64,000 bases of DNA from Methylohalobius sp964654415 (GTDB lineage Bacteria; Pseudomonadota; Gammaproteobacteria; Methylococcales; Methylothermaceae): contig CAZZIP010000007.1 of the NCBI GenBank assembly GCA_964654415.1, forward strand, positions 1-64,000, given 5' to 3'. Below are positions 17,398 to 24,353 of the stretch, one piece after another; position 1 is the first letter of the stretch; every line of letters begins with the position of its first letter. Under the pieces are notes generated by a model, which was not told the DNA's origin, did no database searches, and saw only the letters and a list, made by a program, of their open reading frames with translations. Made by a program: the position numbers and the translations under genes.

Positions 17398-18312
17398 ATG
17401 GCTGAAATTCCCTCACCCAGTGCCTCTTTTTGGAACCGATCCCTAACGCTGCGGATCACCACCGCGGCCGTTTTGATTCCCATCGTCCTGTGGGCAGCTT
17501 ACGCCCTGTCAGTCAAAAGCTTTCTCATCGCTTGGGGGGTAGTCATTCTGGCTGCGGCCTGGGAATGGAGTGCTTTGACGGGGATCCGAACCCTGGCTGG
17601 GCGAATAGGATTCGTCTTGGGTTTATTCGCATCCCAGGTCCTGGCTTGGTATTGGCCGAAACTCATCACCCACCTCGCCGCGCTGGTCCACTTCGATGCA
17701 TTGACCGTACTGGTGGCGTGGGGATTGGATTACATCGTCTTTCCAACAGTGCTGGCTTGGCTAGTGCTGGGCTTTTTCTTGCGCACCTGGCCAAATGCGT
17801 TGCTTGCCAAACCATGGCCTACAGCAGCGCGGGTCTTTGTGGCCTGGTTCGTATTGTTCACCGCCTGGTTGCTGATGGCCAGGCTCAGGGCAAATTTCGG
17901 CAATGCCTCCATCCTCTATCTCTTGTTTTTGGTCTGGATCGCCGATACCAGCGCTTTCTTTGCTGGCAAAAAGTGGGGCCGGACAAAACTTGCCCCGGCC
18001 ATCAGTCCGGGCAAGACCCTGGAGGGGGTCTACGGGGCCATGCTGTTTAGTGCACTCTACACCGGGGCGGTGGGCTATTTTTTGGAGCTAAAACCCAAAC
18101 TGATCTTGGATTTTGTGATCCTGGCCTTGATTGCGGTACTGGTTTCGATCTGCGGCGATCTCCTTGTCAGCCTTTACAAACGTTGGGCCGGAGTAAAGGA
18201 TTCGGGAAAGCTTTTGCCCGGGCATGGGGGCATTCTCGATCGGATCGATAGCTTATTGGCTGCCTGCGTGGTCATCTATGCCGGGTTTCTAGGACGGGAG
18301 CTCTTCTGGTGA
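17398..18312 (+). CDS. cdsA: Phosphatidate cytidylyltransferase
   Basis: 304 residues, about eight membrane segments. Makes CDP-diacylglycerol from phosphatidate and CTP. Its product is the substrate of the pssA enzyme coded at 5570. The family signature near the C-terminus is complete: 'SLYKRWAGVKDSGKLLPGHGG' followed by 'ILDRIDS' (about residues 258-286). The stop overlaps the dxr GTG start (GTGA), so the two are translationally coupled. Confidence 0.95.
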   Translation: MAEIPSPSASFWNRSLTLRITTAAVLIPIVLWAAYALSVKSFLIAWGVVILAAAWEWSALTGIRTLAGRIGFVLGLFASQVLAWYWPKLITHLAALVHFDALTVLVAWGLDYIVFPTVLAWLVLGFFLRTWPNALLAKPWPTAARVFVAWFVLFTAWLLMARLRANFGNASILYLLFLVWIADTSAFFAGKKWGRTKLAPAISPGKTLEGVYGAMLFSALYTGAVGYFLELKPKLILDFVILALIAVLVSICGDLLVSLYKRWAGVKDSGKLLPGHGGILDRIDSLLAACVVIYAGFLGRELFW

Positions 18313-19484
18313 AAGGGCTGTGCATTCTCGGAGCAACTGGCTCGATCGGGGTCAATACGCTAGATGTGGTGGTCCGCCATCCTGAGAGATTTCGGGTCGT
18401 TGCGCTGACCGGCAATTGCAGGACGGAAACGCTGTTTCAGCAGTGCTTGCGGCATCGACCCGCCTATGCGGTGATGGTAGATTCCGGGGCCGCAGGGGAA
18501 CTGCGCCAGCGACTCAAGGCAGCGGGGCTAGCCACTGAAGTGTTGGCTGGCGCCGACGCTTTGACAGAGGTCGTCCAGCTCGCGGAAGTGGATTACGTCA
18601 TGGCTGCGATTGTTGGCGCTGCCGGGCTGCTTCCCACCCTGGCTGCGGCGCGAGCGGGCAAACGAATCCTGCTCGCCAACAAGGAAGCGTTGGTGATCTC
18701 AGGGTCAATCTTGATGGACGCCATTCGGGCGGCGGGAGCGGAACTGCTTCCGATCGACAGCGAGCACAACGCGATTTTCCAGTGCATGCCGCCAGGCTTC
18801 CGAGCGGGTATTGCTCCCCCGGCGGTGCGTAAGATTCTGCTGACTGCTTCTGGGGGGCCGTTTCTTGCCACGCCGCTTGAAGACTTGCCCCGGGTAACGC
18901 CGGAGCAGGCAATCGCCCATCCTAAGTGGGAGATGGGCAAGAAGATCTCGGTGGATTCGGCGACTATGATGAACAAGGGCTTGGAGGTGATCGAAGCCAG
19001 TTTGTTGTTCGCCCTGCCACCCGAGCGAATCCAAGTCGTCATCCATCCTCAGAGCGTGATCCATTCCTTAGTCGATTATCAGGATGGTTCGGTTTTAGCG
19101 CAGTTGGGTAATCCCGACATGCGGATTCCAATCGCCTATGGGCTTGCCTGGCCGGAGCGGATCGAATCGGGAGCTTTAGCGCTGGACCTGTTCGAGGTGG
19201 CGCGGCTGGATTTTCAGCCTCCGGATTATCAGCGGTTTCCCTGTTTGCGATTGGCATTCGAAGCCGCTCGTGCCGGCGGTACTGCACCGGCGCTGCTCAA
19301 TGCTGCCAACGAAGTGGCGGTGGCGGCTTTCCTTAAGCGCCAAATCCCTTTCACTGGCATCGCCGAACTTATCGAGCGGACTTTGAATGCGATCCCAGCT
19401 TCTGCGGCCTATGATCTGGACGGCGTGCTGGCAGCGGATGCCGAGGCGCGTCGATTGGCTACTGCCTTGATTGCAAAGCTTTAG
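18309..19484 (+). CDS. dxr: 1-Deoxy-D-xylulose 5-phosphate reductoisomerase
   Basis: 391 residues from GTG 18309. Second step of the methylerythritol phosphate isoprenoid pathway: NADPH-dependent rearrangement of DXP to MEP. NADPH motif 'GATGSIGVNTLDVV' (residues 7-20), the metal ligands in 'PIDSEHNAIFQC' (Asp and Glu, about 149-160), the flexible active-site loop and 'SVDSATMMNKGLEVIEA' are present. Its product pathway supplies uppS upstream. It overlaps cdsA by 4 bases. Confidence 0.97.
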   Translation: MKGLCILGATGSIGVNTLDVVVRHPERFRVVALTGNCRTETLFQQCLRHRPAYAVMVDSGAAGELRQRLKAAGLATEVLAGADALTEVVQLAEVDYVMAAIVGAAGLLPTLAAARAGKRILLANKEALVISGSILMDAIRAAGAELLPIDSEHNAIFQCMPPGFRAGIAPPAVRKILLTASGGPFLATPLEDLPRVTPEQAIAHPKWEMGKKISVDSATMMNKGLEVIEASLLFALPPERIQVVIHPQSVIHSLVDYQDGSVLAQLGNPDMRIPIAYGLAWPERIESGALALDLFEVARLDFQPPDYQRFPCLRLAFEAARAGGTAPALLNAANEVAVAAFLKRQIPFTGIAELIERTLNAIPASAAYDLDGVLAADAEARRLATALIAKL

Positions 19485-19492
19485 GTGGAAAA

Positions 19493-20854
19493 ATGAGCGC
19501 CTTATATAATCTGTTTTTTTTCGTCCTTGCGGTCGGGGTTTTGATCATTTTCCACGAATTCGGTCACTTTTGGATAGCCCGCCGCATGGGAGTGAAGGTG
19601 CTGCGCTTCTCGGTGGGATTCGGTACCCCCCTGTGGCGCTATCAGAAATCACCTGAGGATACCGAGTTTGTGGTTTGTGCGCTGCCGCTTGGCGGTTACG
19701 TCAAGATGGTGGACGAGCGCGAGGGCGAAGTAGCCCCAAAGGACCTGCCGTATGCGTTTAATCGTCAGCCGCTTTTAAGTCGCGTCGCAATTGTAGCGGC
19801 TGGGCCAGCGTTTAATTTTGTGCTGGCCATCTTGTTGTATTGGATCGTGTTAGTCAGCGGTGAAGTCGGGCTCAAACCGATTGTCGGTTCGGTAGAACCG
19901 GATTCCCTGGCAGCTCAGGCGGGTTTCCAGAAAGGCGATGAGATCGTCGCGATCGAGGGCGAAAAAGCGCCCACTTGGAATCAGGTTTTCAGCCTGCTGT
20001 TCGCGCAAGTCGCCCAGCACCGTTATGTCCAGGTAGAGGTCATCACCCCTGCGGGGGATAAGCAGATTCGGACGCTGGAAATCCCCCAGGAGTTAACCGA
20101 AAACCCCAATCTCTTGGGACAGAAGCTGGGGCTGAGGCCATTTGAACCTCCGCTGCCACCTGTCATAGACAAAGTAGAGCCAGGAAGCCCTGCGGAAGCT
20201 GCGGGGTTAAAACCCGGGGATCGGATCGTAGCGGTGGATGGCGCATCCATCGAGGAATGGCGTCGGTTGGTGGAAATTGTCCGCGACAGTCCCAAGCGGC
20301 CGCTTGAGGTCGTGGTCGAGCGGCAAGGCCAAACCCTGACAATCACCCTTACCCCGGCTGGAGTCCCGAGTCAGGATGGCAAGCTTCAAGGCAGGATCGG
20401 CGCAGGGGTGAAGGTCCCGCCAGGACTATATGACCCTTACCAGGTCACTTACCGGCTGGGGCCGCTGGAGGCATTGACCACAGCGGTTGAAAAAACCGCC
20501 GAGTTTTCCTGGCTGACCTTAAAAATGCTGGGCAAGATGCTGATTGGCCAAGCAAGCATCCAAAATCTCTCCGGTCCCATCAGCATTGCCCAATACGCCG
20601 GCCAGTCGGCGGCTTTGGGGATGAGCTATTTTTTCAAATTTCTGGCCGTGATAAGCATCAGTTTAGGGGTGGTTAACCTATTGCCTATCCCGGTGCTCGA
20701 CGGTGGCCATCTGGCGTTCTACCTAGTCGAGGGGGTGCGGGGGAAACCCTTGTCGGATCAGGCGATCGCCAGGTTCCAACAACTTGGAATGGCGATCCTC
20801 ATCGCCTTGATGGCGCTGGCCATCTTCCTGGATATTCAGCGTTTGTTCGAATGA
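19493..20854 (+). CDS. rseP: Site-2 membrane zinc protease RseP
   Basis: 453 residues. Intramembrane metalloprotease that cleaves anti-sigma-E factor RseA after the first cut. The zinc motif HEFGH is at residues 21-25 in the first membrane segment, and the second catalytic motif 'LDGGH' is in the third (about 403). Two tandem PDZ domains (about 115-200 and 215-295) sit in the periplasmic part. Canonical length. Follows dxr by 8 bases. In many relatives bamA, skp and lpxD come next; here a dsbC-like gene does. Confidence 0.96.
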   Translation: MSALYNLFFFVLAVGVLIIFHEFGHFWIARRMGVKVLRFSVGFGTPLWRYQKSPEDTEFVVCALPLGGYVKMVDEREGEVAPKDLPYAFNRQPLLSRVAIVAAGPAFNFVLAILLYWIVLVSGEVGLKPIVGSVEPDSLAAQAGFQKGDEIVAIEGEKAPTWNQVFSLLFAQVAQHRYVQVEVITPAGDKQIRTLEIPQELTENPNLLGQKLGLRPFEPPLPPVIDKVEPGSPAEAAGLKPGDRIVAVDGASIEEWRRLVEIVRDSPKRPLEVVVERQGQTLTITLTPAGVPSQDGKLQGRIGAGVKVPPGLYDPYQVTYRLGPLEALTTAVEKTAEFSWLTLKMLGKMLIGQASIQNLSGPISIAQYAGQSAALGMSYFFKFLAVISISLGVVNLLPIPVLDGGHLAFYLVEGVRGKPLSDQAIARFQQLGMAILIALMALAIFLDIQRLFE

Positions 20855-20865
20855 AGGGCTAATTC

Positions 20866-21567
20866 ATGATCAAATACGTGTTTCTTGCTTTGCTGATTCT
20901 GTCCATGGACCTTGAGGCTGCCGAGTCCAAGATACGCCAAATCTTGCAGCAGCGCTTGCCTGAAGCGCGCATAGACGCCATCCGTCAAGCGGAGATTCCA
21001 GGGCTGTACGAGGTTACCATTGGCCAGCGTCTGTATTATGTCTCCCAAGACGGTCGCTATCTTATAGACGGCCATCTGATTGATTTGCAAAGTCACCAAG
21101 ACCTTACTGAAGCCAAGCTGGCTAAAGCGAGACTCTCAGGGTTAGAGAAGATCGGTGAAGAGCAGATGATCGTCTTTTCTCCGGATAAGCCCAATGCCTC
21201 AATTACGGTGTTCACCGACATCGATTGCGGCTACTGCCGAAGATTTCACTCGCAGATAAACGAGTATCTAAACCGCGGGATCAAGGTGCGCTACCTGTTT
21301 TATCCGCGCGCCGGCAAAGATTCGGAGTCATACCATAAAGCGGTGGCGGTCTGGTGTGCCAAAGACAAAAACGAAGCTTTAACTCTTGCCAAGCAGGGCA
21401 AAGCGATCGAAATGCGCGCTTGCGATCATCCGGTGGACCGCCACATGGCTCTGGCTGAAGAATTCGGCGTCCAGGGCACGCCGACGATCATCACTGATCG
21501 CGGCGAGGTCCTGCCCGGGTACGTGCCACCGGAACAGCTTGCCGCCTATCTAGGCCGCCCGCGGTAG
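20866..21567 (+). CDS. dsbC: Periplasmic thiol:disulfide interchange protein DsbC
   Basis: 233 residues with a signal peptide (residues 1-19). DsbC/DsbG-type disulfide isomerase: a dimerisation domain (about 20-80), a linker helix, and a thioredoxin-like domain with active site C-G-Y-C (121-124) in 'FTDIDCGYCRRFH'. A second cysteine pair ('VWCAKDK' and 'MRACDHP') matches the structural disulfide of DsbC. The cis-proline loop 'GTPTII' is present. It follows rseP by 11 bases and its last 18 bases overlap the end of the chemoreceptor gene on the other strand. Confidence 0.93.
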   Translation: MIKYVFLALLILSMDLEAAESKIRQILQQRLPEARIDAIRQAEIPGLYEVTIGQRLYYVSQDGRYLIDGHLIDLQSHQDLTEAKLAKARLSGLEKIGEEQMIVFSPDKPNASITVFTDIDCGYCRRFHSQINEYLNRGIKVRYLFYPRAGKDSESYHKAVAVWCAKDKNEALTLAKQGKAIEMRACDHPVDRHMALAEEFGVQGTPTIITDRGEVLPGYVPPEQLAAYLGRPR

Positions 21568-23067
21568 GGTTTTGGTTTGGAGGTTGGTCCGGCGCTCGAT
21601 GGATTCCTGGGTCAGGGCGGTCAAGATCTGCATCACTTCTTGGCTAGCCTGTTCCATCTTCTCCATCTGCTTTAGGATTTTTTCGATCAACTCGGGTTGT
21701 GCCTGCCAATCTTGGCGGGAGATCTCCAGGGCCTGGTGGGCGGCACCGTGAACCTGAGCGTGGGGGGTCTCAAGCCGCCTGAAGCTTGGCAGATCGGCAA
21801 AACGCTCCTTGCCTATCCCCTCGTAGTACCATTTGCCCAGCCGGCAAGCGGTGTAGTTGACTGAGATCGCCTTGGCCTCGTCCTCTCTTTTCTTGTCAGC
21901 CACGGCCAAATAAGCGTTTTGCTTGTAGATAATGTGATCGATCTTGACCAGGGTCGAGAACGAGGTCTCCTGGGCGTCGGTGGCGCTGAGCTTGGTTTTA
22001 TTGGCGGCTTCTTCGAACTCGCTAAAGCGGGCGCTAAAGGTTTCGACGATTGGCTGCATTTTGTTGGCCAGTTCCACCGAAGCTTGGGCCTCTTGGGAGA
22101 TAGCCGCCACGCTGTCGCCGAAGCCTTTCAAAATCCTCGAGATTTCCACAGCGGCTTCTTTAGTACGGTTGGACAGGGCTTTGACCTCATCGGCTACCAC
22201 CGCAAATCCCCTTCCATATTCTCCAGCGCGCGCCGCTTCGATGGAAGCATTCAAGGCCAACAGCCCGGTCTGGTCGGCGATGTCGGTGATGATCGACAGA
22301 GCCTTGATTACCTGTTTGCTCGTATCGCTTAAGTTCGCGATGATTTGCGCGGCGCTGGCTACCTTCGTGGCGATCGCTTGCACCGCTTCGCGCACCTCGT
22401 CCACTCCGTGCTTGCTGGAACTGGCGGCCCGGGCGTTGGCGTCGGCAGTGGCGGCGACCTCAGCGAGAGTTTGGGTGATGGTTTGCATGTCTTGTTGGCA
22501 CAGTCTTAAGTTGGCGATTAAGTTCTCGATGTTGAGTTGATGCAAGCCGGATCCGAGCTTGATTGTGAGCTGTTGTTGGTGGTTTTTCCGCATCTCGGCC
22601 AGGGCGTGGTTGGCAAACTGCATCCCCGTTTTGAGCTGGCCGACAAGCCCCTGTTCTAAGGCAGGACGGCTGAAGTCGTGGCGACCGGCCCGGCTAAAAA
22701 CCGAGTTGAGTTCACGGAAATAGGCTTCGCATAAGTCCAACAATTCGTTGAGCTCCCACGCCACCTTGCCGATCTCCCCCAAGGCATATACGCTGGTGAT
22801 TCGGTGGTGGAGTTCGCCTTGGCGGCATTTGCGCAGCGTTTGGTAGATCTGTTCTAGGGCATTGAGGTAAGGCTGCATTTGCCGCAGAATCCACCACGCC
22901 AAAGGCAAAAAGCAGGCCGGCAGGAGCAAAAAATCTAAGTGCCAGCCAAAGCGCAGGCTCAGCCAAAGGGTAAAAAGCAGCGCCAGCCCCCCCGTGCTGT
23001 AGGCTGCATAAGCGACTTTGGCGCGCAGCAACGGCTGCTTGGGATAGCGGGCAGGGTTAGGTTTCAT
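21550..23067 (-). CDS. Methyl-accepting chemotaxis transducer with C-terminal CZB domain
   Basis: 505 residues from ATG 23067, which overlaps the PAS-gene stop (ATGA); a much longer in-frame extension runs through that gene and is not credible. Two membrane helices near residues 20-65 form a short hairpin with no sizeable periplasmic sensor. A cytoplasmic MCP signalling domain follows, with the hairpin tip 'LLALNASIEAARAGEYGRGF' (residues about 260-280). The C-terminal zinc-binding CZB domain shows the His ('KIDHIIYK'), Cys ('TACRLGKWYY') and His-x3-His ('PHAQVHGAAH') ligands. It lacks its own sensor, so the PAS protein coded just upstream probably supplies the input. Confidence 0.87.
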   Translation of the reverse strand: MKPNPARYPKQPLLRAKVAYAAYSTGGLALLFTLWLSLRFGWHLDFLLLPACFLPLAWWILRQMQPYLNALEQIYQTLRKCRQGELHHRITSVYALGEIGKVAWELNELLDLCEAYFRELNSVFSRAGRHDFSRPALEQGLVGQLKTGMQFANHALAEMRKNHQQQLTIKLGSGLHQLNIENLIANLRLCQQDMQTITQTLAEVAATADANARAASSSKHGVDEVREAVQAIATKVASAAQIIANLSDTSKQVIKALSIITDIADQTGLLALNASIEAARAGEYGRGFAVVADEVKALSNRTKEAAVEISRILKGFGDSVAAISQEAQASVELANKMQPIVETFSARFSEFEEAANKTKLSATDAQETSFSTLVKIDHIIYKQNAYLAVADKKREDEAKAISVNYTACRLGKWYYEGIGKERFADLPSFRRLETPHAQVHGAAHQALEISRQDWQAQPELIEKILKQMEKMEQASQEVMQILTALTQESIERRTNLQTKTLPRAA

Positions 23068-23612
23068 AGCTTGGCTCCGTAAAGGTCTAGAATAAACCGT
23101 TCGTAAGTGATGCCTTTGCTTTGCAGCACATCTTGCAGATAAGCCACCGACTGCTGGATGCCCTGTTTGACCGAGGCGGCTTTTTGCTCGATGGCGAGCA
23201 TTTCGCGGTAAACGGGTTCGATGGTGCGGATGGCACTGGTTGGGGCCTGGCGGCGGACCGAGTAGTAGCCGACGACGTGGCCGCGGTTGTCCAAATCTGG
23301 GGTCACATTGGCAAACACCCAGTAGAAGCTTCCATCTTTGGCTAGATTTTTGACAAAGGCAAAGAACTCCTGTTTTTTCTGAATGGTATCCCAAAGTAGC
23401 CAAAAGGCTCCACGCGGCATGTCTGGATGGCGGATGATGTTGTGCTGAACGTCAAGCAATTCTTTTTCCGAATAGCCGCAGATCTCCATAAAAACCCGGT
23501 TGGCGTAAGTGATTTTGCCAGTAGTATCTGTCTTAGAGACGATAAAGTCGTCGTCTCCTAATCTTCGTTCTTGCTTTTTGGGCACAGGACGTTGGCGCAT
23601 GGGATTCCCCAT
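23064..23612 (-). CDS. Aer-type PAS sensor protein
   Basis: 182 residues. Residues about 20-125 form a PAS domain of the Aer class: 'IVSKTDTTGKITYANRVFMEICGYSEKELL', then 'NIIRHPDMPRGAFWLLW' and 'YWVFANVTPD'. In E. coli Aer this domain binds FAD and reports redox state. Unlike Aer, it has no membrane or signalling domain: these are in the next gene, overlapping by 4 bases. The C-terminal 55 residues are helical and may contact the partner. A split aerotaxis receptor is my inference. Confidence 0.82.
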   Translation of the reverse strand: MGNPMRQRPVPKKQERRLGDDDFIVSKTDTTGKITYANRVFMEICGYSEKELLDVQHNIIRHPDMPRGAFWLLWDTIQKKQEFFAFVKNLAKDGSFYWVFANVTPDLDNRGHVVGYYSVRRQAPTSAIRTIEPVYREMLAIEQKAASVKQGIQQSVAYLQDVLQSKGITYERFILDLYGAKL

Positions 23613-23747
23613 AAGTTAAGTGCTGTCTCACTTTTTTAAAGTGTAGAACAAATCCTATCCGTTGGAAGGTGATTGCGCGCTTGCCTTAAGCCGCTTATGC
23701 TTGATGAGGTTTAATCCATTGGATGAAATTAGAGGGAGAATTGACGC

Positions 23748-24350
23748 ATGTATTATTCGATTCTGCTTCGAGCCGGGCTGATGGCGTTGATTTTGGGTTC
23801 GATTCAAGCGCAGGCCGATGAGCGCTATCCGGCCGCGGATTTCCAACCCAAGGTAATTTATCAGGCCCAAGTGGAAGCTTCCGGTGCTGGGGCGGCTGCC
23901 CTGGATGCCGAATATCCTGCTGCCAGTTTTACCCCCAAGGTTGTTTTCCAGGATCCGGAGTTGATCGAAACAACCGGCCCCCTTACCCAAGCTGCCGACC
24001 TGTCGGTGCAAGCGGCTCCTATCCAGCCCGAGGTGGCAATCCCAGCAAAGGAGGCGCGTCCAAGCCCGAAATCTACTGGTCCGATTTCCGACGTTACGCC
24101 GCCTTATGGAGCCCTGGGGCTGGCGGTGGCGGTGATCGCGCTGGCCTTCTGGTGGTCTACCCGGCGGGAAAAGCCCGCAGGCGTCGTGGCGGCTGGATCG
24201 AATCCAACCACGCCAGAGACCGGCGATTCTGGCCAAGAGAGTTTGGAAGCTGAGGAGGACCTTGAGGAACTAGCGGTAGAGGTCGAGGAAACCCTGGCGA
24301 CGACCAACCGTCAGCGCGCGGGCAAAACCAAGCGTACCCGAAGGCGCTGA
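23748..24350 (+). CDS. Exported single-pass membrane protein with two YPAxxFxPKV repeats, unknown function
   Basis: 200 residues. Signal peptide (residues 1-23), then two copies of a 13-residue motif: 'YPAADFQPKVIYQ' (about 27-39) and 'YPAASFTPKVVFQ' (about 55-67). A proline-rich stretch, one membrane segment (about 121-139), an acidic run ('EAEEDLEELAVEVEE') and a strongly basic C-terminal tail ('RAGKTKRTRRR') follow. I do not recognise the family. The layout suggests a short surface- or periplasm-facing motif with an anchored cytoplasmic tail. Ribosome site AGAGGGAGA precedes the ATG. Its end is 3 bases from the mutS stop on the other strand. Confidence 0.68.
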   Translation: MYYSILLRAGLMALILGSIQAQADERYPAADFQPKVIYQAQVEASGAGAAALDAEYPAASFTPKVVFQDPELIETTGPLTQAADLSVQAAPIQPEVAIPAKEARPSPKSTGPISDVTPPYGALGLAVAVIALAFWWSTRREKPAGVVAAGSNPTTPETGDSGQESLEAEEDLEELAVEVEETLATTNRQRAGKTKRTRRR

Positions 24351-24353
24351 TCT

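Noticed and set aside
23068..23403. Longer start of the chemoreceptor at 23403
   Set aside because: Runs through the PAS gene in a wrong frame; ATG 23067 overlaps its stop by four bases in the normal way.
23670..23690. Sigma-54-like GG/GC promoter before the 23748 gene
   Set aside because: Spacing between GG and GC is one base short of the strict pattern.
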